Source: JAVEDQ01 sp963783105
Lineage (GTDB): Bacteria > Actinomycetota > Actinomycetes > Frankiales > Frankiaceae
Length of the DNA stretch: 64,000 bases
Assembly: GCA_963783105.1 (NCBI GenBank)
Contig: CAWAMI010000004.1
Span: 372,001-436,000 of the forward strand
Direction of reading: 5' to 3'
A program made the translations under genes and the position numbers. Below, one piece after another: positions 50,536 through 59,223 of the stretch. Numbering within the stretch: the stretch's first letter is position 1; each line of letters opens with the position of its first letter. Below the pieces are notes generated by a model. The model was not told the DNA's origin. It made no database searches and was given only the letters and a program-made list of their open reading frames with translations.

Positions 50536-50841
50536 ATGCCGAAGATGTCCCGAGCAGCCCTCGTCTTCCTCGCCGCCCAGCAGGCGCGCAAGTTCGCGAA
50601 GACCCCGCGCGGCCAGCAGCTGATCGCCCAGGCGAAGCAGGCGGCCAACGACCCGCAGGCGCGTGCCCGCCTCATCCAGCAGGTCAAGGAGCGGACCGGT
50701 CGCGGTGGCGCCACCGCCGGCCAGCCCGGCGCGGCCGACCCCTACCCGCCGGCGACGCAGCCGCTGGCCACGCCGGCTCCGGCTTCGCCCGGCCCGAACG
50801 TCGGGGCCATTCCGCCGCCTCCGCCGAGCCCGTCCCTCTGA
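50536..50841 (+). CDS. Small basic protein with Pro-rich tail, unknown function
   Basis: 101 residues from ATG 50536 (a second ATG lies three codons on). The first 55 residues form helices (FLAAQQARKFAKTPRGQQLI, RARLIQQVKERTGRG); the rest is Pro/Ala/Gly-rich, ending in PPPPPSPSL. I recognise no family. It follows pirin by 29 bases and converges on the M18 peptidase gene with one base between the stops. Confidence 0.6.
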   Translation: MPKMSRAALVFLAAQQARKFAKTPRGQQLIAQAKQAANDPQARARLIQQVKERTGRGGATAGQPGAADPYPPATQPLATPAPASPGPNVGAIPPPPPSPSL

Positions 50842-50842
50842 C

Positions 50843-52159
50843 TCAAGCCCGGAAGCAGGCCGCCAGCGCCCGCACCATCAGCCCGACGTCGTCGGCGGCC
50901 ACAAGCTCTCGGCACGAGTGCATCCCGAGCAGCGGCGCCCCCACGTCCACCGTGGGGATGCCGGTGCGGGTGGCGGTGAGCGGGCCGATCGTCGAGCCGC
51001 AGGGCAGGTCCGCCCGGCTGACGAAGTGCTGCACCGGCACGCCCGCGTCGGCGCAGCGCACGGCGAACCAGGCGCCGGAACGGGCATCGGTGGCGTAGGC
51101 CTGGTTGGCGTTGAGCTTCAGCACCGGTCCGCCCCCGAGCGCCGGGCGGTGACCGGGCTCGTGCTGCTCCGCGAAGTTCGGGTGCACGGCGTGCGCCATG
51201 TCGGCCGACACGAGCCGCGAGCGCGCCAGCGCGCGGGGGAGCGCCTGCCGGTCGTCGGGGTCGAGCACCGCGACGAGGCGGTCGAGGACGTCGGCGAGGA
51301 ACGGCCCCCGTGCTCCCTCCGCCGAACCACTCCCGACCTCCTCGTGGTCGTTGGCGACCAGGAGCGCCGTGGCCGTCCCGTCGCCGGAGGCGGCGTCGAG
51401 GAGTGCGAGCAGGCCCGCGTGGCAGGAGGCCAGGTTGTCGAGCCGCGGCGCCGCGATCCACTCGCCGTCGGCGCCCGTGACGGCGGACGGCTGGGTGTCG
51501 GTGGTGACGAGGTCGTGCCCGACGATGTCGGCGGTGGCGACGCCGGCGACCTCGGCCAGCGCCTCGAGCAGCCCGGATTCGACGTCGAGGTCCGGACCCC
51601 ACAGCGGGACGACGTGGCGCTGCGGGTCCAGCTTGACCCCGTCCCGCAGCGAGCGGTCCAGGTGGATGGCCAGCGAGGGCAGCCGCAGCGGTGCGCCGGA
51701 TAGCCGCACGCGGCGGAGGTCGACCTCGCCGTCCCCGGTCCGGATCGCGACCCGGCCGGCCAGCGTGAGCTCCCGGTCGAGCCACGTGTGCATCAGGACG
51801 CCGCCGTACGGCTCGACCCCGACCAGGCGGTAGCCGGCCCGCCGCACGTCCGGCCGCGGTCGCACCTTGAAGGTCGGCGAGTCGGTGTGGGCTCCGACCA
51901 GGCGGATCCCGACCTCCGCGGGGGAGGCCGCGCCGACCCGGAAGGCGATGAGGCTTCCGCCGTCGCGCACGACGTAGCACCGGTCGCCGGGGGAGAGATC
52001 CCAGCCGTCCTGCTCGTCCAGCTCGCGGAAGCCGGCCTCCGCGAGTCGGCGGGCCATCTCGGCGACGGCGTGGAACGGCGAGGGTCCGGCGTCGACGAAC
52101 GCGCGCAGGTCGGCGGCCAGATCCCCGCTCGAGGCGGCCGGGGAGAGCGGCTCGGTCAT
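50843..52159 (-). CDS. apeB: M18-family aminopeptidase (aspartyl aminopeptidase type)
   Basis: 438 residues, typical length. Metal-binding and catalytic regions: IRLVGAHTDSPTFKVRP (first His/Asp), PRLDNLASCHAGLLALLDAA (bridging Asp), NDHEEVGSGSAEGARGPFLA (Glu/Glu), DMAHAVHPNFAEQHEP and the late GIPTVDVGAPLLGMHSCREL (last His). It is a dinuclear-zinc exopeptidase releasing N-terminal acidic or neutral residues, cytosolic and dodecameric in relatives. ATG 52159. Confidence 0.92.
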   Translation of the reverse strand: MTEPLSPAASSGDLAADLRAFVDAGPSPFHAVAEMARRLAEAGFRELDEQDGWDLSPGDRCYVVRDGGSLIAFRVGAASPAEVGIRLVGAHTDSPTFKVRPRPDVRRAGYRLVGVEPYGGVLMHTWLDRELTLAGRVAIRTGDGEVDLRRVRLSGAPLRLPSLAIHLDRSLRDGVKLDPQRHVVPLWGPDLDVESGLLEALAEVAGVATADIVGHDLVTTDTQPSAVTGADGEWIAAPRLDNLASCHAGLLALLDAASGDGTATALLVANDHEEVGSGSAEGARGPFLADVLDRLVAVLDPDDRQALPRALARSRLVSADMAHAVHPNFAEQHEPGHRPALGGGPVLKLNANQAYATDARSGAWFAVRCADAGVPVQHFVSRADLPCGSTIGPLTATRTGIPTVDVGAPLLGMHSCRELVAADDVGLMVRALAACFRA

Positions 52160-52221
52160 GCGCCGAACGCTAGCGGGTGTCGCTCGATCTCCGCCGGCAC
52201 GACGGCGGGGCAGCCGTCGCG

Positions 52222-52905
52222 TCAGGCGTTGCTGCGCTGCCCCCGCTGCTGGGTCCGCTTCTTGCGCTCCTGGTCCGCGAGGGTGTCGAGGCGCTCGGCC
52301 TTCGCCCGCTTGGTCTCGGCGGCTTGCGCTTCGCTCTCGGCCCGGCTGACCTTCTGCTCGCGCTGCTCGGCGGCGCGCTTCTCACGCTGGCTCAGCTCGG
52401 CTTCCCGCTGTTCCCGGGTCGAGGAGACGGCCGAGAGCCGCTGGTTCGCCTTGTCGTCGGCCTTCTCCTGCTTCTCGGCCGCGAGGCGCTCGGCCTCCTG
52501 ACGGGCCTGCTGCTTGGCCTGCTGCTCCTGCTGACGCGCCTCGGCGAGCTCCTCCTGCTGGCGCTGGACCGCCTTCGAGCGTTCCGTATCCGCGGCCTTC
52601 TTCTTCTGCTCGAGGTCCTCCTGCGCCTCGGCGCGCTGCGCCTGCGCCGAGCGCTCGAGGTCGCGCGCCTGGCGGAAGGTCTCCGCACGCTGCACCAGGG
52701 TCTCGCCCCGGCTCGCGAGCTGCTGATCGGCGAGCACTCGGCCGGCGAGGCTGTCGATGCTCCCGAGCGCACGCTCGATCAGCAGGCGACGGGGGGAGTC
52801 CTCCGGAAGTCGCGTGAGGTAGCGCTGCTCGAGGAACAGCGAGGGGCTCCGCAGGATGCGGTACTGCAGCTTGCCGAGAGCGCGGGGCGCGGTGGCGAGG
52901 GGCAT
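52222..52905 (-). CDS. Long coiled-coil protein of unknown function
   Basis: 227 residues. The first 80 are globular-like (GKLQYRILRSPSLFLEQRYL), the remaining 145 are one charged coiled coil with Glu/Gln/Arg/Lys/Ala repeats (EELAEARQQEQQAKQQAR, REAELSQREKRAAEQREQ). There is no signal peptide or membrane segment. It may be scaffold-like. The CsbD-coiled-coil gene lies 50 bases upstream on the same strand, so the two are probably one operon. Confidence 0.7.
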   Translation of the reverse strand: MPLATAPRALGKLQYRILRSPSLFLEQRYLTRLPEDSPRRLLIERALGSIDSLAGRVLADQQLASRGETLVQRAETFRQARDLERSAQAQRAEAQEDLEQKKKAADTERSKAVQRQQEELAEARQQEQQAKQQARQEAERLAAEKQEKADDKANQRLSAVSSTREQREAELSQREKRAAEQREQKVSRAESEAQAAETKRAKAERLDTLADQERKKRTQQRGQRSNA

Positions 52906-52955
52906 GTCTTCTCCTTGGATCCGGCGTGGCCGGGAGATCTGTGGGTGGTCGGACG

Positions 52956-53513
52956 TCAGGCGGACGGGTTGCCGAGGCGCTCGGCCCGGGCGCGGACCTG
53001 CTGGGCGGCCTGCTCCTGGGCGTCCGCCTCGGCGAGGGCGCGCTGGTGCTCCCGCTCGGCCTCCGCCTCCTGCGCGGCGGCGTCGGTCAGCTCCTCCTGG
53101 GTCCCTGCGGTGGCCTCGCGGATCTCGGTCCGGGTCTCGGCCTCGGCGATGGCCTCCCCGGCGATCTCGACGCGCTCGGCATCCTTCTCCGCCTGGGTCT
53201 TCTGCTCGGCCCGTTCCTGCTGGACCTTCGCGGAGAGCTGGTTCGCCTGCTGCCGCGCCTCGGCGCGCTCCTGCTCGGCATCCTTGCGCTCGGCCGCGAA
53301 CTCGTCGTTGGCCTCCGACTCCTGCGCGTCGGCGAGCGACTCCCTGGCCGTCGCCTCGCGCCGCGCCTGCGCCTCGTTCTGCTGCAGCTGACCCTCGGCC
53401 GTCAGCGAGTCGTTCCGCGTCACCGCTCCGGCGAGTTCCTTCGCCTTGCCGGCGATGGCGTCCTTCAGGCCCTCACGGGCCTCGGTGGCCTTGCTGTTCT
53501 TGTCCTCGGGCAT
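52956..53513 (-). CDS. CsbD-like domain fused to a long coiled coil
   Basis: 185 residues from ATG 53513 (MPEDKNSKATEAREGLKDAI). Residues about 10-50 are CsbD-like (AIAGKAKELAGAVTRNDSLT, AEGQLQQNEAQARREAT). CsbD proteins are normally 60-70 residues; here 130 residues of charged coiled coil follow (ARQQANQLSAKVQQERAEQK, EREHQRALAEADAQEQAAQQ). In Bacillus csbD belongs to the SigB regulon. The frame extends upstream but not with a ribosome site. It is likely co-transcribed with the next coiled-coil gene. Confidence 0.75.
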   Translation of the reverse strand: MPEDKNSKATEAREGLKDAIAGKAKELAGAVTRNDSLTAEGQLQQNEAQARREATARESLADAQESEANDEFAAERKDAEQERAEARQQANQLSAKVQQERAEQKTQAEKDAERVEIAGEAIAEAETRTEIREATAGTQEELTDAAAQEAEAEREHQRALAEADAQEQAAQQVRARAERLGNPSA

Positions 53514-53886
53514 GTGCGTCCCATCGATTGCGTTGTTCCGACCGCCGATCGTCAGACCGGGTCGTCGTCGTTCGTCGAGTCCGTTCGGTGCCGATGCGGG
53601 CCTGATCCCGAGCCCGTGCATGTCGGCCGATGGCGGACGGTTGCTTCCCCATCCGAACACCTTTGACCTGCCCCGATGGGCTGCGTGCAAACGACAGCAA
53701 GCGCTCGTCGGCGCCCGGATGCGGCACACCCGGATACGGGCAGGTGACGCAGGTCGGGAACGTCGTCGTGCTCGGTCGTCCCCTGCCGTCCTGACGGAAC
53801 CGGCCCCCGACGGCGCCACCGCTCCTACGCTGCTGCCGCCGGCCGAGCGATCGGCGGGCGGTAGCTGTCGGAGCGGAGGGTCGCGG
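53514..53886. other. 373-bp divergent intergenic region
   Basis: Lies between the CsbD-coiled-coil gene (minus) and the MaoC gene (plus) and must hold both promoters. I looked for GTTT-N(14-16)-GGGTA-like SigB sites on the minus strand and found only partial matches. No small gene or RNA was recognised. Confidence 0.45.
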
Positions 53887-54321
53887 ATGGTCGCGAATGT
53901 GCAGCAGATCGACGAGTCGCTCGTCGGCCGGTCGGCCAGCAGGACGAGGCAGGTGACGCAGCGGGACATCGAGCTGTTCACCGCGATCTCGGGTGACCGC
54001 AACCCCATCCACTACGACGAACAGCTGGCGTCGGGGACCCGCTTCGGCGGCATCGTCGTGCAGGGCGGCGTGACCACCGCGATACTCAACGCGGTGGTCG
54101 CCGAGGAGCTGCCCGGCCCCGGCAGCGTCTTCCTGGAGCTGAACCTCGCCTTCGACGCCCCGGTGCGGCCCGGGGACGAGATCACCGGCCGGGTCGAGGT
54201 GACGTCGGCCCGCGGCGACAAACCGGTCACCCGGCTCGACGTGCGGGTGACCCGGGGGGACGGCGTCGTCGCCGTGCACGGCGAGGCCGTCTGCTACACG
54301 GTTCCGCTGGGCGACGACTGA
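53887..54321 (+). CDS. MaoC-type hotdog hydratase/dehydratase
   Basis: 144 residues from ATG 53887 with GGAGCGGAGG upstream. The MaoC signature is RDIELFTAISGDRNPIHYDE (catalytic Asp and His), followed by RFGGIVVQGGVTTAILNAVV and a beta sheet with NLAFDAPVRPGDEITGRVEV. It may hydrate trans-2-enoyl thioesters. No fatty-acid or PHA genes are adjacent. Longer upstream frames are not supported. Confidence 0.87.
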   Translation: MVANVQQIDESLVGRSASRTRQVTQRDIELFTAISGDRNPIHYDEQLASGTRFGGIVVQGGVTTAILNAVVAEELPGPGSVFLELNLAFDAPVRPGDEITGRVEVTSARGDKPVTRLDVRVTRGDGVVAVHGEAVCYTVPLGDD

Positions 54322-54419
54322 CCCCAAATGCCCGACCCGACGGGAGCAGGCGGTAGCGGCGGGCCTAGCATCGGAGGAGTCATTCCTCACGGTCTTCCCA
54401 GCGATCCAGAGGAGTGGGC

Positions 54420-55427
54420 GTGGACTGGTGCCTCGACCCCCAACAGCCCTCCGCCGCGAGCGACCTGCGGCGTGAGATCGGGAACTACCTGCACCGGCAC
54501 GCCCGCGACCCGGCCGCGGTGCCGGACGCCGAGCTGGCGGTGGGGGAGCTGCTCGGCAACGCGGTCCGCTACTCGGAGGGCCTGGTCTGGGTGGCGATCG
54601 ACTGGACCGATCTCCACCCGACCCTGACCGTCCGCGACCTCGGCGAGGACTTCAACCTCGACGCGGAGCTCCCCGACGACCTGGCCGAAGGCGGACGGGG
54701 CCTGTTTCTTGTCACCCATCTGACCCACCAGCTGGACAAGGCCCACCGTCGGGGCGGCGGCAAGACGATCACCGCCTCGCTCGCGCTCGAACGCCCCCAC
54801 GAACTCGACATCGCCCCGCCCCGGCACTCGATCGGTGCCCTGCCCGACCTGACCGAGGCCGGTCCGGAGGGCTTCGGCAAGGAGTCCTTCCTGCGCGCTC
54901 TGGTGGTGCAGCTGTCCCAGGCCGTCGAGGCGACGCACGGCCCGGTCGCGGCTCAGGCCGCGGTGGCGCAGGTCGGCGCGGACGTCGGGGGGCAGATGGA
55001 GGCCGCCTACCGGGCCGCCCAGGCGATCTCCGGCCGCCTCACCCCCGAGCAGATCGCCGACTGCTACGTCCGGCTGAAGGCGGCGATAGACGGCGACTTC
55101 TACGTCATCGAGGTCAGCGACGACCGCATCGTCCTCGGGAACCGGGCCTGTCCGTTCGGGCCGGTGGTGCAACGCTCGCCCGCCCTCTGCCGCATGACGT
55201 CCAGCGTCTTCGGCGGCATCGCCGCCCGCAACGGCCAGGGGGCGACCGTGACGCTGGAGGAGCGGATCGCGGTCGGCGACCCGGAGTGCCGGGTCGTCGT
55301 CGAGCTGAGAACCCCGGCCCCTCGCGCAGGGCCGGGCCACCACTACCCGAATGCGACGGCTGACGTCCTCCGCGCGGACGTGCCGGCCCAGGCGGAGCCA
55401 CCCGGCCTGTCCCCCTCGGCGCAATGA
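54420..55427 (+). CDS. Anti-sigma-like ATPase domain fused to a methanogen-output-domain (MetOD1)
   Basis: 335 residues from GTG 54420 (GAGGAG upstream). N-terminal 125 residues are a HATPase_c_2 domain: AELAVGELLGNAVRYSEGLV (N box), LTVRDLGEDFN, GGRGLFLVTHLTHQL (G box). After a linker, residues about 150-305 include a helical segment (FLRALVVQLSQAVEATHGP) and the sensory-type domain GDFYVIEVSDDRIVLGNRAC, CPFGPVVQRSPALCRMTSSV. This MetOD1-type domain has conserved Cys residues, possibly for a metal or redox cofactor. It lies 65 bases upstream of the PAS-GAF phosphatase gene, likely co-transcribed. Confidence 0.85.
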   Translation: MDWCLDPQQPSAASDLRREIGNYLHRHARDPAAVPDAELAVGELLGNAVRYSEGLVWVAIDWTDLHPTLTVRDLGEDFNLDAELPDDLAEGGRGLFLVTHLTHQLDKAHRRGGGKTITASLALERPHELDIAPPRHSIGALPDLTEAGPEGFGKESFLRALVVQLSQAVEATHGPVAAQAAVAQVGADVGGQMEAAYRAAQAISGRLTPEQIADCYVRLKAAIDGDFYVIEVSDDRIVLGNRACPFGPVVQRSPALCRMTSSVFGGIAARNGQGATVTLEERIAVGDPECRVVVELRTPAPRAGPGHHYPNATADVLRADVPAQAEPPGLSPSAQ

Positions 55428-55492
55428 TGCGATAGTGCGGCAGCAGCCGATCTGCGAGGAGACCGGGCCCGGCCGCGCGGAAGGCGGGTTCG

Positions 55493-57175
55493 ATGCAGGT
55501 GCCAGAGTCGAGGTCGGCGCCCTCCGCCGAGCTCCTTCAGGACGAGCGGCTGCTGCTCGCCCTCGAGGCGGGTCACATGGGGACCTGGTGCTGGACGGTG
55601 GGCGGCCTGCTGGACTGGGACGCGCCGCTTCAGCGGGTCTTCGGGCTGGAGCCCGGGACGTTCGAGGGCACGTTCGAGGCCTACATCGATCTGCTGCACC
55701 CGGACGACCGGGCCCACACGATCGCCACGATCGAGAATTCACTCGCCGCCGGGCGCGACCACTACGTCGAGCACCGGGTTCTCCTCGCCGACGGCACGGT
55801 GCGGTGGATCAGCGGCACCGGCCGCGTCCTGCCGGACACGGAGGGCCGGCCGACGACGATGGTGGGGGTCGGTGCCGACATCACCGCGCTGAAGCTGGCC
55901 GAGGAGCGGCTGGAGTTCCTGGCACGGGCCGGTTCACTGCTCGGCTCGTCGCTCGATCTCGATGCCACCCTGCAACAACTGTGCGACCTCGCCGTGGAGC
56001 GGCTCGCGGACTGGTGCTCGGTCGACCTGGTGGAACCCGAGGGTGTCCGGCTGGTCGCGGTCTCGCACCGCGACCCCGGTCGGGTCGCCTACGCCCGTGA
56101 GCTGCGGGAACGCTTCGGCGTCGACATGGACGCCGAGCAGGGGCTGCCCGTCGTGCTCCGCACCGGGCAGCCGGAGGTGCTGCCGGAGATCAACGAGGCA
56201 CTGATCCGCGCCGCGCTCGCCGAGATCCCGGACGTCGCCCCCGAGGACGTCGAGCAGTTCCTGGCCCTGGGCCTGCGCTCCTCGATGACCGTGCCGCTCG
56301 CGACCGCCACCGGGCGGGTGCTCGGCGCCCTGACGCTGGTCTCGGCGGAGAGCGGCCGGGTGTACGGCGAGAGCGACGTCCAGCTCGCGATGGAGATCGC
56401 CCGCCGAGCCGGGGTCGCGGTCGACAACGCGCGGCTCTACGCCCGCGCCGAGCACGCCGCCCGCACGCTGCAGCAGAGCCTCCTGCCGCCCGTCCTGCCG
56501 CCGTTGCCGTTCGCCGACCTCGCCTCGTACTACGCGCCACTCGGACGCGACGCCGAGCTGATCGGCGGCGACTTCTACGACGTGTTCCCGCTCTCCGACC
56601 GCAGCTGGTGCCTGGTGATCGGGGACGTCTCCGGCAAGGGCGTGGACGCCGGTGCGCTGACGGCGGCGACCCGCTGGACCTTCCGCTCCGCCATGAGCCG
56701 GTGCGGCGAACCGGGGACCGCCATCCGGGAGCTCAACGACGCGCTGCTGCAGCAGCAGTGGGACGGCCGGTTCGTCACCGTGCTGGCGGTCGTCGCCGAG
56801 CCCACCGACGACGGAGTGTTGCTGCGCTACGCCTCGGGCGGTCATCCGGCGCCGATCGTGTTCCGCGGCGACGCACCCGCCGAGGTGGTGCCGATCGAGG
56901 GCCGGCTCGTCGGGCTGCTGCCCTCGGACGACCTCCCGACCCGCGAGATCTCGCTCGCCCCGGGCGACGCGCTGGTCCTCTACACCGACGGCTTCAGCGA
57001 GGCCCGCCAGGCAGACCGCATGTTCGGCGAGGAGGGCATGCTCGCCACGCTCGACGCCGTGCCCGCCGGCGCGGGGGCGGATGAGCTGGTCAAGACGTTG
57101 ACCGGCGGCGTGGCCGCGTTCGGGGAACAGGCCGACGACATGGCCCTGCTCGTGCTGGCGCTGCCGCCCCGCTGA
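55493..57175 (+). CDS. PAS-GAF-SpoIIE phosphatase
   Basis: 560 residues. Order: PAS/PAC (about 20-130; ALEAGHMGTWCWTVGGLLDW, VRWISGTGRVLPDTEGR), GAF (about 150-310; LCDLAVERLADWCSVDLVEP, VPLATATGRVLGALTLVS) and PP2C/SpoIIE (about 325-558; HAARTLQQSLLPPVLPPL, LIGGDFYDVFPLSDRSW, LVIGDVSGKGVDAGALTAAT, LVLYTDGFSEARQADRM). The metal-binding Asp residues are intact. It should dephosphorylate an anti-anti-sigma partner in response to a signal sensed by PAS/GAF. It converges on the CopD-like gene. Confidence 0.9.
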   Translation: MQVPESRSAPSAELLQDERLLLALEAGHMGTWCWTVGGLLDWDAPLQRVFGLEPGTFEGTFEAYIDLLHPDDRAHTIATIENSLAAGRDHYVEHRVLLADGTVRWISGTGRVLPDTEGRPTTMVGVGADITALKLAEERLEFLARAGSLLGSSLDLDATLQQLCDLAVERLADWCSVDLVEPEGVRLVAVSHRDPGRVAYARELRERFGVDMDAEQGLPVVLRTGQPEVLPEINEALIRAALAEIPDVAPEDVEQFLALGLRSSMTVPLATATGRVLGALTLVSAESGRVYGESDVQLAMEIARRAGVAVDNARLYARAEHAARTLQQSLLPPVLPPLPFADLASYYAPLGRDAELIGGDFYDVFPLSDRSWCLVIGDVSGKGVDAGALTAATRWTFRSAMSRCGEPGTAIRELNDALLQQQWDGRFVTVLAVVAEPTDDGVLLRYASGGHPAPIVFRGDAPAEVVPIEGRLVGLLPSDDLPTREISLAPGDALVLYTDGFSEARQADRMFGEEGMLATLDAVPAGAGADELVKTLTGGVAAFGEQADDMALLVLALPPR

Positions 57176-57199
57176 GCGGACGTCGGTCGCCCGGGTGGC

Positions 57200-57610
57200 C
57201 TACGACTCGGCGCTGCCCAGCACGACGCCGAGCAGCAGGACGACGATCGCGGAGGTCCCCGTGAGGGCTCCCCAGACCGCCATCCCTCGACGGGTGGTCG
57301 CTCGGGCGTGCAGGAACGCGGACACCCCGGAGAGCACCACGAGCACGAGCTTGACGCCCAGGACGGCCTCGTAGCCGTCGGACTCCTCCCCGCTCTCCGC
57401 GGCGATGTTCCAGAGACCGGTCAGCACCAGCACCCCGAAGGCCGGCCAGGCGAGCCGGCCGAACTGCCGGGCGGCGGCCTGGGTCGCCTCGGGCCCGACG
57501 CCGCGCAGCGCCGGGACCAGCCCGGCCAGCGTGATCTGGCCGCCGACCCAGACGGTCGCGGCGAGGACGTGCAGGAACAGCCGGAGGGTGTCGACGTCGA
57601 AGGTCACCAC
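57200..57610 (-). CDS. CopD-family small integral membrane protein
   Basis: 136 residues with four predicted helices: TLRLFLHVLAATVWVGGQIT, FGRLAWPAFGVLVLTGLWNI, AVLGVKLVLVVLSGVSAFLH and ALTGTSAIVVLLLGVVLGSA. The HVLAATVWVGGQ pattern with its histidine, and the later LHAR, are typical of CopD/YcnJ-type domains implicated in copper handling. A possible haem or copper ligand is His13. It interrupts the signalling cluster and lies 23 bases downstream of the receiver-phosphatase gene. Confidence 0.78.
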   Translation of the reverse strand: MVTFDVDTLRLFLHVLAATVWVGGQITLAGLVPALRGVGPEATQAAARQFGRLAWPAFGVLVLTGLWNIAAESGEESDGYEAVLGVKLVLVVLSGVSAFLHARATTRRGMAVWGALTGTSAIVVLLLGVVLGSAES

Positions 57611-57633
57611 CCGCGCCAGGCTAGGCCGCTCCG

Positions 57634-59223
57634 TCAGGCAGGCCGCGGCGGCGCGGCGACGGAGACGGCGAGCACCGCGACGTCGTCGTCGGTCTCGGGC
57701 GAGACGAACCGGTGCACCAGAGCGTCACAGATCCGCTCGGGGTCGAGCGTGCCCAGGTCGAGGACGACGTCCCGGAAGGTCTGCAGGACCTCGCCGAGCC
57801 CGGCGTCGCGGGTCTCGATCAGCCCGTCGGTGATCAGGACGAGGGAGCACGGTCCGGACAGCTGGACGCGGACGGGGTCGGTTCTCGGCGCCGGCACGCC
57901 CAGGAGCACCCCGGCCACGTCGAGCAGCTCCGCGTCCGTCGGGGTGACGAGCAGCGCCGGAAGGTGCCCGGCGCTGGCCACGTCGACGTAGCGGCAGGCC
58001 GGGTCGAACAGGAGCAGGACGACGGTCGCCGTCTCCTCCGGGTGGCTGTGCTGCAGCAGGTCGTTGAGCAGGCGAAGCGCCGTCGTCGGGTCGTGCATCT
58101 CGTTGAGATAGGCCCGCAGCGAGAACCGCAGCTCCGCCATCACCGTCGCCGCTCGCAGGGAGTGCCCCTGCACGTCCCCGACCACGACCGCCAGGCGACC
58201 GTCCGGCAACTCGAAGGCGTCGTAGAAGTCGCCGCCCACGCTCGCCTGGTCGCTGGAGGCGATGTAGCGGGCGGCCAGGCTCAGACCGGGCGGCTCCGGC
58301 AGCCGCTCGGGAAGCAGGGCCTGCTGCAGGGTGAGGGCGATGCTGTGCTCCTGCACGTAGGCCCGCAGGTTCAGCAGAGCGACGCCCATGGCGTCGGCCA
58401 GCTGCCGGACGAGCGCACCGTCGTCCTCCCGGACCCGGGTCTCGCCGGGCGGTACCGCGACCGCGATGCAGGCGCGGCCGCTCCCGTCGTCCCGGACCGC
58501 AACCGCGCACCACCGGCGGTCGGCGACGTGGTTTCGCGCGAGCATCGCGGACCAGGCGGGAGGCGGGGCAGCCGCCTCGCCAGGCGTCAGCTCCCTGATC
58601 CAGGTCAGGTCGAGCGGCTCGGAGACCACCTCTGTCCGCGGCGCGGCGCCGGGGCTGACGCACAGTGCCCGGAGCTGTCCGGTGTCGGACTCGGCGGCGG
58701 CGAGTGCCGGCTGTCCCAGGATGTCGGCGGCCCCCGACGCGGTGGCCTCGAGCAGCCGGAGCAGCGAGTCCGCCGCGTTGACCGGAAGGGACACGGCTGC
58801 CAGCCGCGCAAGCCGCTCGGCGAGCAGGACGGTCTTGCGTCGGGTTTCGTGCGAGCGTGCCAGGGCCCGTACGACCGCGAGGAACTCGTCCCGCTCCAGC
58901 GGCTCGATGAGGTAGGCGTCTGCTCCCCGGTTCAGGCCCTCGGCCCGTGAGTGCACATCGATCGCGGTCGCGGAGACGTGGAGGACGGGGACGGTGGACG
59001 TCGCCGGCGCAGTCTTGATGCGGCTGCAGAGGTCGAAGCCCGACATGTCCGGCAGATGCACGTCCAGCACAGCGACGTCGATGTCGCTCGTGGCCCGGTC
59101 GAGACCCTCGGCGCCCGTCGCGGCCTCCTCCACCGAATAGCCCGCCCGTTGGAGCCAGCTGCTCACGACGTAGCGGTGCGGCTCGCTGTCCTCGACGAGC
59201 AGGACCCGCCCGAGCGGCGTCAT
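57634..59223 (-). CDS. Receiver-GAF-SpoIIE phosphatase response regulator
   Basis: 529 residues from ATG 59223, overlapping the hybrid kinase stop. The receiver (1-125) has VLLVEDSEPHRYVVSSWLQR and phospho-Asp in VAVLDVHLPDMSGFDLCSRI. A GAF-like region (about 150-290) precedes the phosphatase (about 305-525; LTLQQALLPERLPEPPG, SVGGDFYDAFELPDGRLA, VVVGDVQGHSLRAATVMAEL, LVLITDGLIETRDAGLGE). The last gene of the minus-strand stressosome operon and a natural output of the kinase gene upstream. Confidence 0.9.
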   Translation of the reverse strand: MTPLGRVLLVEDSEPHRYVVSSWLQRAGYSVEEAATGAEGLDRATSDIDVAVLDVHLPDMSGFDLCSRIKTAPATSTVPVLHVSATAIDVHSRAEGLNRGADAYLIEPLERDEFLAVVRALARSHETRRKTVLLAERLARLAAVSLPVNAADSLLRLLEATASGAADILGQPALAAAESDTGQLRALCVSPGAAPRTEVVSEPLDLTWIRELTPGEAAAPPPAWSAMLARNHVADRRWCAVAVRDDGSGRACIAVAVPPGETRVREDDGALVRQLADAMGVALLNLRAYVQEHSIALTLQQALLPERLPEPPGLSLAARYIASSDQASVGGDFYDAFELPDGRLAVVVGDVQGHSLRAATVMAELRFSLRAYLNEMHDPTTALRLLNDLLQHSHPEETATVVLLLFDPACRYVDVASAGHLPALLVTPTDAELLDVAGVLLGVPAPRTDPVRVQLSGPCSLVLITDGLIETRDAGLGEVLQTFRDVVLDLGTLDPERICDALVHRFVSPETDDDVAVLAVSVAAPPRPA

